This document shows positions 1 through 12,575 of a stretch of DNA of 64,000 bases, one piece after another; the first letter of the stretch is position 1, and each line of letters opens with the position of its first letter. The notes beneath the pieces are model-generated. The model made no database searches and was not told the origin of the DNA. It was given only the letters and a program-made list of their open reading frames with translations. The stretch comes from Balaenoptera acutorostrata (lineage: Eukaryota > Chordata > Mammalia > Artiodactyla > Balaenopteridae), in the NCBI RefSeq assembly GCF_949987535.1, contig NC_080069.1, positions 42,335,269-42,399,268 of the forward strand, read 5' to 3'. Made by a program: the position numbers and the translations under genes.

Positions 1-485
1 CTTCTCTTAGCAGCTTTCAAGTATATAATACACTATGGTTAACTATAGTCACCATGCTGTACCTCAGATCCTCAGAACTTACTCATCTTGTAACTGGGAG
101 TGTGTACCCTTTGACCAACATCATCCGATTTCCCCCACCTCTCAGCCCCTGGCAACCACCACTCTACTCTCTGTTTCTATGAGTTTGGCTTTTTTAGATT
201 CTCAGAAGTGAGATCATATAGTATTTGTCTTTCTGTGACTGCTTAATTCACGTAGCACGTTGCCCTCGAGATTCATCTATATTGCAAATGACAGGATTTC
301 CTTCGTTTTTACAGATGAATAATATTGCCATTATATATAAAAATATACCACATCTTTATCCATTCATTTGTCAATGGACACTTAGGTTGTTTCCATGTCT
401 TGGCTATTGTGAATAATGCTGCTGTGAACATGGGGGTGCAGATATCTCTTCGAGATACTGGTTTCATTTAGAGGAGCCTTACCCC
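1..485 (-). mobile_element. 5'-truncated old L1 (L1M type), 3' end
   Basis: Read on the minus strand this is the 3' part of an L1: the ORF2 C-terminal region followed by 3'UTR. Typical antisense L1 phrases are visible, such as ccctggcaaccaccactcta near 149 and the gaataatgctgctgtgaaca run near 411. It is cut by the window start. No long ORF2 frame remains. The divergence suggests an old mammalian L1M subfamily. Confidence 0.8.
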
Positions 486-640
486 TAACGAGTCTATAGA
501 CCAGTAGTTCTCAAAGTGTGGTCACACCCCAGTATAGACATTGTGTATGTGTGTGTGCACACACACATGCATGTACGGTATACATGCTGATAGCCCTGGA
601 ATATACTACAGTAGGAAATGGACATTTATGATTTAAATAA
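486..640. other. Short segment with hAT-like end and TG/CA stretch
   Basis: The phrase agttctcaaagtgtggtc near 507 resembles the end of MER5/MER20-class hAT elements. It is followed by a short alternating TG/CA stretch near 545-570. The rest is not recognisable. Confidence 0.3.
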
Positions 641-1525
641 AATTAATACACTTTATTTTTTAGAGCAGTATTACGTATACAGAAAAAATGTGCAGAATAT
701 ACAGAATTCCATCTACCCCTGTTCCTCCATCTCCCCCACTCTCCCCTATTATTAACATTTTGCATTAGTGTAGTACATTTGTTACAATTGATGAACCAAT
801 ATTGATACATTATTATTAACTAAAATCCATAGTTAACATCAGGGTCACTCTTTGTGTTGTGTGGTTTGTTGGGTTTTGACAAATGCATAATGTTATATAT
901 CCACCATTACAGTATCATTTAGAATAGTTTCACTGCCCTAAAAATCCTCTGATTTCTACCTATTCATCCATCCCTTCCTTTCCCCAAACCTTAGCTACCA
1001 CTGATCTTTTTACTGTTGTTTCTATGGTTTTGTCTTTTCCAGATTGTAGTGTAGTTGAAATAAGACATTCTATAGCCTGTTTAGACTGGCTTCTTTCACT
1101 TAGCAGTATGCATTTAAGGTCCCTCCATGACTTTTTGTGACTTGATAGCCCATTGAATAATAAATATTCCATTGTCTAGATGTGCTACGCTTTGTTTATC
1201 TATTGAAGGACATCTTGGTTGCTCCCAAGTTTTGGCAATTATGAATAAAGCTTCTATAAACATTCATGTGCAGGTTTATATGTGAATATAAGTTTTAAAC
1301 TTCCTTGAGTAACTACTAAGGAGCACAGTTGCTGGATCATATTGTGAGACTATGTTTAAGTTTGTAGATTCTGCCAAACTTCCTTCCAAAGTGACTGTAA
1401 CATTTTACATTTCCACCAACAATAAAAGAGAGTTCCTGTTGCTCCACATCCCCACCAACATTTGGTGCTGTCAGCATTTTGGATTTTAGCTATCTAATAG
1501 GTGTGTAGTGGTATCTTACTGTAGA
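641..1525 (-). mobile_element. Old L1 (L1M type), 3' end
   Basis: The plus strand reads as the reverse complement of an old L1 3'UTR and ORF2 end: a cccctattattaacattttgc block near 743, then a degenerate version of the usual ORF2 end (tggttgctcccaagttttgg near 1217, gttgctggatcatattgtga near 1329). The frames are broken, so this is a relic. Confidence 0.75.
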
Positions 1526-2475
1526 ATATTTATTTATTTATTTTAATTGAAGTACAGTTGATGTACAATATTATATAAGTTACAGGTGTACAATATAGTG
1601 AATCATAATTTTTAAAGTTTAGGTTCTATTTATAGTTATTATAAAATATTTGCTGTATTCCCTTGTTGTACAATATATCCTTGTAACTTATTTTATACCT
1701 AATAGCTTGTCCCTTTTAATTCCCTACTGCTATATTGCCCCTCCTCCTTCCCTTTCTCTGATGATAACCACTCGTTTGCTCTCTATATCTGTGAGTTTGC
1801 TTCTTTTTTGTTATATTCACTAATTTGTTATATTTTTTAGAGTCCACATATGAGTGATATCATACAGTATTTGTCTTTCCCTGTTTGACTTATTTCTTAG
1901 CATAATACCCTCCACGTCCATCCATGTTGTTGCAAATGGCAAAATTTCATTCTTTTTTATGGCTCAGTAGTATTCCATAGTATGTGTGTGTGTGTGTGTG
2001 TGCGTGCGTGTGTATAATATAATATATACATACATACATACATACCACATCTTCTTTACCCATTCATCTGTTGATGAACACTTAGGTTGCTTCCATATCT
2101 TGGCAATTGTAAATAGTGCTTCTATGAACACTGGGGTCATGTATCTTTTCAAATTAGTGTTTTTGGTTTTTTTTTTTTTTTTTTGGACATGTACCCAGGA
2201 GTGGAATTGCTGGATCATATGGTAGTTCTGTTTTTAGTTTCCTGAGAAACCTCCATACTGTTTTCCACAGTGGCTGCACCAATTTACATTCCCACCAACA
2301 GTGTATGAGGATTCCCTTTTCTCCACATACTCGCCAACATTTGTGTTCTTTTCGATGCTAGCCATTCTGACAGGTGTGAGGTGATATCTCATTTGTAGTT
2401 TTGATTTGCATTTCCCTGATGATTAGCAATGTTGAGCATCTTTTCATGTGCCTGTTGGCCATCTGCATTTAGGAT
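1526..2475 (-). mobile_element. 5'-truncated L1, 3'UTR plus ORF2 C-terminus
   Basis: Starting with a T/A-rich tail near 1530, the plus strand carries a cetartiodactyl-type L1 3'UTR and then ORF2 C-terminal sequence in antisense, including the stretch that encodes MEYY and the [25 protein letters not shown] segment on the minus strand. The L1 stops near 2472 inside ORF2. A TG repeat (1983-2010) sits at the usual microsatellite-prone point after the attccat motif. Confidence 0.8.
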
Positions 2476-3397
2476 AATTTTCTTTTTAAGAAAGCAACCT
2501 AGGCACCTGAGCCTCATAAATGCACTGCACAGATAGGCAGGAGTGGAAAGCTGTAACATAACTAATGCGTTCTGAGTCCTGCATGTTTCAAAAATAATTT
2601 TCCTCATCATCATTTGTATTCATTAACATAGCTAGTTTCAGTCAAGTGTCAGAAATGGTGAGAGCTCTCTGAGGCCCCCTCATCCACTCCTCTATTATAC
2701 TGAATTTTTTTCCCTGCAGCATATCCTTCACAGTTCTTCAGTTTTAAAGAACTGGTCCTGTTGGGCTTTTCATCTTATTGTCAGTGCAGTGAGTTTGCAG
2801 CTGATTTGCCTGCAGGGGAAAAACATCTTTCTGTAGGTATCTTCTGGTGTTGTTTTGGACAGTACCTCACACAGAGTTTTGGTTTACATAGATGGTCCCC
2901 TGGTATTTTCTAGGTTGAGTTTGCTTTGGTGCCCGATGGAGGTCAGTGTCAGTAACAGTCATGATCGTCAGCTTCACCAACTCTGCCTGTTTCAGGATTT
3001 TTGCCTTTTGGTGGTAAAAACCAAAGACCCAGAAAATCGACAGGATATTGCCATGTTAGAGATAACATACACTTTGCACATCATGCCTCATCTCAAAACT
3101 CTTTTTGAAAGTTAATACGGCAGATCTTATGGTAAAGCCCTTTTTAAAAAATCTCAGAGCTATTTCTCCGAAGTTTTGCTTTTCTCAGTTTTATCCCATT
3201 AATAATAATTATAATATTAGTTGGGAGAGGGGGCTGGGAGTCTTGTCTTGGAGCTGTTTTTGCATAGAAGGTATATTTCTTTTGCTCATATATACATATA
3301 TATGTGTGTTTTGCTCATATAAAAATACATGTGTGTATATACATATTATACATTATACATTATATATTATTTATATATTTTTGGCTAGGGTATTCTA
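2476..3397. other. No gene recognised; unique-looking DNA
   Basis: About 0.9 kb without recognisable coding or repeat structure, apart from a TA-rich run at about 3290-3380. The short open frames here show no family features and are treated as chance. Confidence 0.5.
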
Positions 3398-3620
3398 GGC
3401 CAGTGCTGTCCAATAAAACTTCCCTGAAGATGGAAATCTTCTGCAGTGTCTACTACAGTAGTCAGTAGCCACATGTGTCTTTTGAACATTTGAAATGCAG
3501 CTAGTGTGGCTGAGGAACTGTATTTTTCATTTTTAATTAATTTAAATGTAAATTATATGACCCCATGTGGTTAGTGGATGAGAAATATAGGGGACAACAT
3601 AGACTGCTTGTTGAGCGCTA
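3398..3620. mobile_element. hAT-group non-autonomous DNA transposon relic
   Basis: It starts with ccagtgctgtccaataaaa and contains tagccacatgtgtcttttga, which are characteristic of a common mammalian hAT-derived repeat. The 3' inverted repeat is not clear. Compare the related copy at about 51955. Confidence 0.55.
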
Positions 3621-4043
3621 GCTCTTTCCTTTGGCAAATTCACAGATATTTTATGGGAGGTGGATCTAAACTAAATCTAGAAACCTTTTGGCCTATTAAC
3701 TTCAACTATGGAATTTGAGATGTTTACTTAAAAATGTTTCTTGATGTGATTCTCTGTGTCCAGTGTGACCCCAGATAGTTCTAAAGAAGTTTGTAAATAA
3801 CGCACGGGCGGTTTCAGGAACACAAAGGTTCCTTCTTTCCGTTGGCGTGCTCTGTGGGCCAGGACAAAGAGCTGAACAATTCTGAGCTTCATTTTCCCAC
3901 GTATAACGAGAACCATGGAAAGTACACTGTCAAGATATCTAGCTTCAGTGGTAGATGGGACCTGAGCAGAGCCATGGAATGAATTCCCTCTGCTCTGGAG
4001 AGTTCTGATTTGGAAACCAGAGAAGTCAGGTGACTGTGAAGTG

Positions 4044-4432
4044 TATTAGTCAGGACTGGCTGGGTTATGTTGTGGCAACAGCAGGTCCACCCGGAAATCT
4101 CAGGGTCTTAACATCACAAAGTCTCAGTTCTAGCTCCATCCAAATCTAATGTCATTGGGCAAGTGTTCAGGGTGTTTGTCCTCCATGCAGTCACTCCGCG
4201 ATCTTAGCTGTTGCCATCTTGTTCTTTCATCATTGAAGCCACCAAGCTCCATGCAGGAGAGAAAAAGAGTGTGAAGGGTTGCACACCAGCTCTTAAATGT
4301 TTAGACTCAGAAAGGACACAGTCCCTTTTGCTCACACTCCAGGGGACAATGCTTGACCTTGGCCTTGACCGTGCAAGGGGGCTGGGGAATGTGGAGGAGT
4401 CCACAGATATTTGGTAAGTAGTAAATGTCTTT
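4044..4432. repeat. Ancient interspersed repeat, family not named
   Basis: It begins with tattagtcaggactggctgg and ends near ccacagatatttggtaagta. This is a layout I recognise as a dispersed mammalian repeat, but I cannot name the family with confidence. The short frames on both strands are incidental. Confidence 0.4.
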
Positions 4433-5089
4433 TTCATACCAAATCCTTTGCATTTAAAAAATTCCAACACTTTAGAATGATTTTGGAATTTTCAACTATT
4501 TCTGTTAAGTCACTTAGATATAATTTGGAAGGTTGTGCAAAATATTTTATCTCTAGGCTTTAGTCCCAGTTTGGAATTTAATTGGATACTCTATTTCTCG
4601 GTAAATTTGACTTCTATTTCATGTTTAACGTTTGCTGTTACAATGCTAATTCACCTTGAGGTCCTTTGGGCACAGGTGCTCATGGATTAAAAAAAGTTAT
4701 TGATAATAATTTCATTATCCAATTGAGCAGATTTAGTTCATATCTTTTGGGATGTGGACTAAAATACAAATGGAAAGAGTATCATACATAATTTCCTCAA
4801 GCTTGTACTGAACTTGGGCATTACTATATTTTAGAAGCTACTGTATTTTAGAAGCATGCTGTGATTTGTTTTGTTTATTTTTAGTTTTGCAAAACCCAGT
4901 GTACTACAGATCCTGGTGAAATTCATTCTTCATTCATAACAGCCAGCTTTAAAGTGGCAAACATGGAGAAATCACTCCATTTTTTCCTAAATCTCCTCTT
5001 TCCTCAACTATCATTTTTCTGCCTTCAAATGGAACTTATACAGATGTGCTTTCTGTCATTATATCTGAAATTTTCCCAATCATAGAAAT
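4433..5089. other. No gene recognised
   Basis: AT-rich unique DNA. I see no repeat signature or coding structure. Confidence 0.5.
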
Positions 5090-5177
5090 TTCAGGGCATT
5101 TGCCAAAATTGCAGATTCCCTGTTTTCAGTGGATCTGAGATGTGGTCTAGGAAGGTGTATTTTAACAAGTACTCCTT

Positions 5178-6118
5178 TTAAAAAAATATTTATTTATTTA
5201 TTGAAGTATGGTTGATTTACAATATTGTGTTAGTTTCAGGTGTACAGCATACTGATTCCATTTTTTTTGCAGATGATATTCCATTATAGGTTTTTACAGG
5301 ATATTGAGTATAATTCCCTGTGCTATATAGTAAATCCTTGTTGCTTATCTATTTTATGCATAGTCGTTTGTACCTGTTAATCCCATATTCCTAATTTGTC
5401 CCTCCCCCCTTCCTCTCCCCTTTGGTAACCATAAATCTGTTTTCTATGTCTGTGAGTCTGTTTCTGTTTTGTATATACATTCATTTGTATTATTTTTTAG
5501 ATTCCACATATAAGTGATAACATATAGTATTTGTCTTTGGCATGTTTCACTAAGCATAATATTCTCTAGGTCCATCCGTGTTGCTGCAAGTGGCATTATT
5601 TCATTCCTTTTTATGGCTGAGTAATATTCCATTATATATATATAATGCAATATATCTATAATGGAATATATCTATATAATGGAATATATATACATATATA
5701 TATATAAGATGTGATATATATATATATATCACATCTTCTTAAGCCAATTGTCTTGATGGGCACTTGGGTTACTTCCATGTCTTAGCTATCATAAATAGTG
5801 CTGCTATGGACATTGGGGTGCATGTGTCTTTTCAAATTAGAGTTTTCATTTTTTTTCCAGCTATATACCCACGAGTGGAATTGCTGGATCATATGGTAGC
5901 TCTATTTCTAGTTTTTTAAAAAACTGCTGTTTGCATAGTGCAACCATAGTTTTCAAAAAACTACTGTTTTACATTCCCACCAACAGTGCAGGAGGGTTCC
6001 TTTCTCCATATTCTCACTAGCATTTGTTATTTGTAGATTTTTTCATGATGGGCATTCTGACTGGTGTGAGGTGATACCTCATTGTAGTTTTGATTTGCAT
6101 TTCTCTAATAATCGGTGA
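5178..6118 (-). mobile_element. 5'-truncated L1 with target-site duplication
   Basis: A minus-strand L1 3'UTR plus ORF2 C-terminal region. It is flanked by a direct repeat starting ttaacaagtact (5162-5177 and 6119-6134, 15 of 16 matching), a normal L1 TSD. The minus strand still encodes a short [15 protein letters not shown] ORF2 C-terminal peptide. The element is internally rearranged at 5624-5737. Confidence 0.8.
5624..5737. repeat. AT-rich palindromic patch inside the L1
   Basis: The normal L1 motif attccattatata is followed by inverted copies (tataatggaatata) twice, and then by a perfect 32-bp palindrome at 5706-5737 (aagatgtgatatata against its reverse complement). Confidence 0.75.
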
Positions 6119-6170
6119 TTAACAAGTACTTCTTGATGATTCTAATGTTGGGATAGTCTGGGGACTCTGC

Positions 6171-7140
6171 TTTATCTTATTTTAAGGTAACCAAGTTGGT
6201 CTAGGATTGGGAGGTTGGATTCTTGTCAGGCTGAGAATAGGATTCTTGTTACATAAGTAAGGTTAATGACAAAACACTAGCTAGTGTCCTTGACAAAGTA
6301 CAGTTGATAAATTGGGTTATATTTCATCAACTTCTCAAACTTCAGTCATTGCTCTGCCATTTTCACAGTTTTTGTGTGGTCTCATAATGTGTACAGTTAT
6401 TTGTTTAATATTTTTCTTTCCATTACATAAACCAACTTATTTAAATGGGAAATTTTATACTGTGAAATCATGATTTTACCGTTAAAAATTTTTGTGTACC
6501 ACTTATAATTATTTCATGTACTCAGTGTGAAGCCTGCACCATATTTGGGGAACACAGTATAAATTAATTCATTGTTCTGTGTAAGAAGGTCTCTGCTTTT
6601 AAAGTACCAGTTTATAGATTTGTTGGCTGAATTATGCCCTGTAAGCTTGAGATATGCAAACATGCTTGTCAGGATTCAAGCATTTACATTTCATTCATAG
6701 CCATCAGTAGCCTTTATCAAAGCAGAACATTTTTGGTTACACTAATAAATACTCAGAGCTCATTATAAATGATCATCACAACTGTCATTTGTGAATGTAA
6801 CCATTTGTTTGACCCTGCCTTTAGTTAAAGGCTATGCTCATCTCTATGTTTATTTATGGTGATCACAAAAAATAATACTACTTTCAAATAGCCTTTTTAA
6901 AAAAGTAAATACTAAGTCCATTCACCATGATTTTTGTTTCAGAAAAGGTGCTCACTGTACATATCACTAAGTACCTGTACATATATGTTCAGACATGGAA
7001 CGTTTTCCATGTTCTGCAGAAGGTTCTGTAAGGTAAATTTAAATGTGTACAGTGTTGATATTTTTGGCAATATCTAACAATTCCATCTTAACTGAGAGCT
7101 ACATCCTTTCTATTTTCTTGTATTTACCATCAGTCTAACA
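6171..7140. other. No gene recognised
   Basis: Unique-looking AT-rich DNA with no recognised repeat or coding signature. Confidence 0.5.
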
Positions 7141-7480
7141 CCCTCTCTTGACTCCATGTTCTTCTCAGTTCCCACCTTTAAAGGAAATTTCTCTCCCACT
7201 CCAGGCAAGCTTTTCTCCTCTTATCATGGGCACCAGTGGCTTCTGCTTTATTCAGTTCAGCGGCTGGTTCTCAGCTCTCATCTTATTTGACCTATGGGCT
7301 GATGTTGACACAGATGGCCTCTCTCTCTTCCTGGAGACTTGTTCTCATTTGGTTCCCAGGACCCCTTCCTTCCACCTTGATTTCCTTGTGCCTCTGGGTC
7401 TCTACTTCTCAGTCCCCTCAGCTGAGTCCTCCTCATCTTTCCTCCCCTTTACATTGGACTCAGATAAAGACAGTGAGACA
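7141..7480 (+). mobile_element. LINE2 (L2) fragment
   Basis: A pyrimidine-rich run with the order typical of the L2 reverse-transcriptase region (ctggttctcagctctcatct near 7265, then a C/T-rich stretch ending ctcctcatctttcctcccc). The 123-aa and 87-aa open frames here come from this low-complexity L2 region and are not host genes. Confidence 0.5.
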
Positions 7481-7514
7481 AAGACAAAGATGCATGTAGA
7501 GAAATGTTTCGCAG

Positions 7515-7720
7515 GATAATTTATTTAAGTAAACAATTGGAAACAATAGGAGGATGGTTAAGTAAATCATGAAATGTCCATGTAATGGAATATTGTACAG
7601 TGTTAAAGCATTTTTTTCAAAGAATAATGAATGATATTGGAAATATCAGTGATCTTTTAAATAAAAGTAGGATATTCAACTGTTTATAGAATTATGCAAT
7701 TTTATAAAAAATTACATACA
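7515..7720 (+). mobile_element. Old L1 3'UTR fragment
   Basis: The run with gaaacaataggaggatggttaa near 7541 and ccatgtaatggaatattgta near 7579 is the sense form of an old L1M 3'UTR. It is one of only two plus-strand L1 pieces in the window. Confidence 0.5.
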
Positions 7721-10704
7721 TATACAAGCACACTCATATGTATCACATACATGCTGAGACAAAAGGCAGGTATAAGTATATCACAATTTTGACAGATGTT
7801 AGCTATTTGAAAAATTCCAAAAAGAACATGTGTTATTATTATAAAGAAAATAATTTTTGAAAAAGAAAGCAAAACTTGTAAAGATTGGAGAAAGATCTGC
7901 TTCCATGGGTGGATTTCCAGGGAACTATATGGCAAAGGGGCCAGTGGAGAAACATGCCAGATTTTCCTGAACCATGTCTTTTGATGTTGCCTTTTTATTT
8001 TAAACTGGCATGAAGTCCAAGGATATCATGCACAGTTGCGTTCTGATGTTAGAAGAAAAATACATGTGGAAAAACTTGATGTGATTTTCTGAATATCCAT
8101 TACTTAAAAATATTTTGCTCCTGGAGGAGCCAGGACAGAAGGGAGGACAGCTGTGGAAGGAACCCTTCTATGCTGTACTGCTGGAGTCACCAGCTTTGAC
8201 TTGAGCTTGAGGTTGAACTGTTTAATTGACTAGGACTGAGTCTTAAATACCCATACACACCTGTTCTAATATCGTTGAGTGACTGGAAAGTTATGGAATG
8301 TAGATATCTTTCAGTAGGAAAGCAGAGTTTGATGTAGCACATTGGGGCCAGTTTGGGGGGAAAAAACCAAGGCAAACCCCATGCCATGTGTACAGCCCAA
8401 TGAGACGAGATTTCTTAATGGATGGGTTTGCATGTGCTTTATTATCATCTCCTCTGTGAAGTGCATCTTTATTAACCAGGACTCATGGTGTGGTTGCCAA
8501 CTTTTTGTTGCTCTCTCTCAGTGTATCAGTTTTAGGTTCCAGTGGAAAGATGTTTCAATCAAATCATCTTCCATTTAGGACATTAATTCATCGAGGGCTG
8601 GATTGTCCTGCAGTGACCTAGGACAATGACAGAAGTCTTGACTTACTTTTAGTATATATGGGACTTTTCCCCTTGGGCCCAGGGTGTGATGCATATACAT
8701 TTTAAAATTAAAAATTAAATTATGTATTTCACAAATACATACAAGAGTAGATAATAACAGACACCATCAACTGCCATCCAGTTTCAGAAGCAGCACGTTC
8801 ACAAATATATTTTAAAAGTATTAACAAATACTCGAGCCCCATCCCATGGACGCCTGTCCCTGTCCCTTTTCTCCCCTCTCCAGCATCACCTGCCATCCTG
8901 AATTTGATGTTACAGGTGCATGTTAATTTGCTTTGGGGAGGATAACTTTTCCAGGCAACTATATCCAGTTAAGTAGACGAGAGCTCAAAATACCACTTCC
9001 CGACTGAGTGTAACGTAATCGCTCTTCTACCAGTGGTCGGGGTCAGCCTCCAAGGTGGTTTTCGTGGCTGACCTTCCCTTTTCCATTGTGCTAGCACCGC
9101 CAGGATTTGTGTGGAAGGACAAGGGTTGACTACAGCTTTTGGAGTTGTTGATGCAGCAGAATCTTCCAGACAGGTGACCTCTGATGACTCTAACAGACTG
9201 GGGGTGCTGGTTGGTGCCCTCCAGTGTGTGACATCTCTCTCCGAGATGGGTGGGGGGGTGTCACTGGACGAGGCTCCTCAGTATGCGTGTCCCCCCAGGG
9301 CCCTGGCAGAGAACATTAAGGGTCCAAAGAGTCAGGAAATCCAGCAAGCACCATCTTTATTGTCTCCAATCACATTTATGATCTTTTCTTGATCAGGGTT
9401 CAATTTGTTGTCAAAACCCTCCCCTCTTACCCCTGGTGGAACAGTGGACTAATCACTAAGTTTTCTCTTATCTCAAGTTCCTGTACTCAAATGTTGTGAT
9501 TGAGGTAGCAAAGAGGATGCAAATTAAGTGCAGTAGTACTTCCTGAAATAGTCTAGGTATTCCACTAAAAAAGGGATTTCATGGGAGACGCAGGTTTAAG
9601 TAAACTCCTTAAAAAATGGCAAAGCTTCACAGAAGCTTCAGTATGCTAATGTTTATTGTGATTCTCCAAGAGTGAAATATATATGTAGTGATTATCAAAG
9701 TCACTTGACATGGAATTTTAAAAATGAAGCATCTCATGAAATGATAGGCTTGGGACAGACTTTGGAATCTGCTGGAATATAATATTCACTTTCCATGCAT
9801 TTTTTTGCTTCGTTATGCTTGCTTTCTAAATGGCTGCCCCTGGCAACAACAGGAACTCTGTGTGTGTGTTGGGGGAGGGGGGAGGTGTGTTAACAAACTG
9901 GATCTTTCCCAAACTGGTTAATTAGTTTATCAGTCTGCAAATTATAGAAAGCTCATTAAAGGCATTTTTTTGAAGGATTTTGGTTTTCTAGCATCCAAGT
10001 CTCCTACATTCTCGAAATCTCTTTTGTGCCAAATAGATGAAAAGTTAATTCCATTATGGAGTGCCGAGCTGCAAAAGGAAGTTCGAAAAATGCCCATTTA
10101 TTTTTCCATTGCAGCCTTTCCCAGGAGGGACTGTCTTCGGACCCATTCTGCCGCTAATGGTCTAGTGTTTTTGACAGATTTGCAGTTGTTTTTGCTTCTG
10201 GGATGAGCAGATTGCAGGGAAGTTCCTGTAATGACTGTGGGGAAAGACACAATTAGCTGATAAAAAACCACGTGATAGAAAATAAAAAGGGGTTGAGCGT
10301 TAGTGTGTTTTAGAGTGAGGTGATTGAAGGGAAGAAGAGCAGGAAACACAAATCATATTTATTGGGATTGGAACAGAGTTTGGCTGCCCTCTTGTCTTTG
10401 AAATTTCAGTGGCCTGGCCCTGGGGGTGTCTAACCTGGGGAGGCTGAATGTACGTCATGAGCCTCCTTGTTTCCCTTGTGTTGATTGGACCTGATTGTTA
10501 CATTTACTGAGATTTTGACTAGCAAATTACCCAGAAGCATTAATTTTTAAATTTTAATGGTATTATTATTTTATCATGCTATTATTTTTAATAGTATTAC
10601 TTAATTTTTTCTACAGCTACTGGAGCTTGAATTGAAAATAATTTTAAAAGTGGTAAGTTCAGTACGGTTGTATGTAAGACCGATTAAAAAATTGTATGTT
10701 GAAT
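7721..10704. other. Repeat-poor unique DNA, no gene recognised
   Basis: About 3 kb without a recognisable gene or young repeat. The open frames at 9111-9392 (93 aa) and 9970-10206 (78 aa) match no family I know and have no signal, membrane or motif features. The 9900-10300 part contains homeodomain-like AT cores (ttaattag, aattagctg), only a weak hint of regulatory function. Confidence 0.4.
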
Positions 10705-10756
10705 GACTAAATTTGCGTTTGAAGGTGGCGAAGTCAGTGGAGCTGTGTGAAATTAT
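10705..10756 (+). repeat. Copy 1 of a 52-bp direct repeat
   Basis: It matches 11693-11744 over about 52 bp. The core aagtcagtggagctgtgtga and the next five bases are identical (25 bp exact), 988 bp apart. It does not belong to a repeat family I recognise. Confidence 0.75.
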
Positions 10757-11068
10757 GTCTGAGATAAAGGGAAATGGCGTCTTTGATTATTGTGGGCACC
10801 AGACAGTCCAGGTGGTTCTGCTGAGTTTCATGATGAGCTTATATTAGTTTATTATTTTAAATGCCCAGCTCTCAAATGGCCCTAAAATATGGTGCCAAGT
10901 CCCCATAGTACAGCAGTTGGAACACTTTTCTTTCTTTCCACCTCTGCTTACCTAATATGGGATCCTGCAGACTTCTGCCATGGGTCACAGCAGGGCCACT
11001 TGAGAGGATTGTTGAGATGGCCGGAGACCTGAGCAGAATATCCTCCTTTCCTCCTGTCATTTATGAGC

Positions 11069-11086
11069 CACACACAGACACACACA

Positions 11087-11123
<37 letters not shown>
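11069..11123 (+). repeat. (CA)n microsatellite
   Basis: An imperfect then perfect CA dinucleotide run. The 103-aa open frame at 10957-11268 spans it, with its Thr/His repeat coming from the CA run, and is not a gene. Confidence 0.95.
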
Positions 11124-11125
<2 letters not shown>

Positions 11126-11692
11126 ATGTCTGTGGGGGTGAACTTCCACTGAGGAGGAAATGGGAGACTTCTGATGGTTTCACAATCTATTCACTCTCTG
11201 TCGCCTTCATTTCTTTCCCCCATTTTCCTGTGGTGTTTTCTTCATTATGCCGCACAGACAATGTCTAAAGTCATTTCCTGTTCCTTTTCTGTACTTAGTC
11301 AAACATTTAATGGGGGTGATGTTGATAGTCCAGTATTAGGTTTGGTGAGTGGGAAGGAGATTTTTCAATGAGTGAGACATGGTGCCTGCCCTTAAAAACC
11401 TCACCATCGAGTGGGTGGACCTGTGTTATTAGCCAGAGAGGTCTTCGTGGAGAAAGTGAGTTATGAGTGTTAAATGAAGTGGGGAGAATGATACAAATAT
11501 CAGAAGAGTGGAAGTATTGTGACCAACTTTTTTCACACAGGGGTTCCCTTTTCTAAATTGTAGATATTCTACTTATGGCTTCATTGGCCATTTATCTTTT
11601 GTAATCCCTTGGGTACTAATCCATAGTTTTAAGCAGTGGAATATTGCTTTTCACTGTTGATCAATTTCTACATGGGTTGCAGTGGTATCCAG

Positions 11693-11744
11693 GACTAAAT
11701 GTGCATTGAAAGATGGCTAAGTCAGTGGAGCTGTGTGAAATTAA
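11693..11744 (+). repeat. Copy 2 of a 52-bp direct repeat
   Basis: The partner of 10705-10756. Similarity ends abruptly on both sides, as for a small local duplication. Confidence 0.75.
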
Positions 11745-12284
11745 TGTTAGCTCCGGACTAAATGCAGAATGAGGTGTGTCAAAGGGCTCCAAACAAAATA
11801 TTTTTATTTCTGTCCTTCCTTTTTGTGCATTGGTGTGTTCCTCTGCAGCTGAGCTGAAGGGGAGCATATTACTGAGATGTTTGTGCATCCTTGATGCCAG
11901 TTATCTCCTTGTATGTAAGTTATGTAACTGTAATAGAATTCTAGGAAAAAACCTCAGTGGTTAAGTGTGCTTCTTTCAAAAAGAGGTAAAAGCAGTATAT
12001 ATTTTGATATAGTCAGATGTGAGACTACTAATGCTAATAGGAAAACTTATAAGAGTTAATAGCTTGGGCTCTTTCTATTCTGGCTATAACCAAATATTGG
12101 TGAAAATTCAGCCTCTGTTGTTCTTGATGGGAACTTGAATGAAAATTTATTTTGACCTAGCCTTACATTGCTGTGATGGGTGGTTAACCCATGGTAAGCT
12201 TCTGGTGAAGACGTTTTGGTGAAATTTTAAAAATCATTTTTGGAGTGCTAGATCCTTGAGTTTACCCTTTCCCCCCAAACTTCA
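11745..12284. other. No gene recognised
   Basis: Unique-looking DNA between the direct repeat and an L2 relic. Confidence 0.5.
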
Positions 12285-12575
12285 ACTCTATTCATGTCCC
12301 AAAGCCCCTGGTATGTTGTCAGTCCTGGGAAGTCTCTTCACGCTATCCTGACACGTTTAATCATTCCCTCCTTTGTGCTAGCTCATAGTTTCGCTGTTGT
12401 TCCTTCTACAGAATAATCTGTGGTTAAATCTCTCTCTCCCCAACTCGACTCATCAAGGGCTCTCCCAGGACATCTGCATTCCCAAGTCTGCAGGCCAGGA
12501 CTGTCACGTAGGGAGTGCTTAGTAAATATTTGTTGCATTCAATTCATTTGTTGAGAGCCTACCTCTGCTGTGATG
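12285..12575 (+). mobile_element. L2 3' region
   Basis: A sense-strand L2 3' end: a C/T-rich section followed by gtgcttagtaaatatttgttg near 12517, corresponding to the L2 tail of the form tgctcaataaatatttgttg. Diverged and old. Confidence 0.6.

Larger units (their letters stand above)
5090..6170. mobile_element. MER5-like hAT relic split by an L1 insertion
   Basis: The pieces at 5090-5161 and 6135-6170 read through as one MER5-like sequence (gcagattccctgttttcagtg on one side, gatgattctaatgttggga on the other) when the L1 between them is removed. This fixes the order of events: the hAT relic came first, the L1 second. Confidence 0.5.

Noticed and set aside
7148..7519. 123-aa frame, possible small protein
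   Set aside because: It lies in L2-like C/T-rich sequence, overlaps another open frame of 87 aa and shows no conserved domain.
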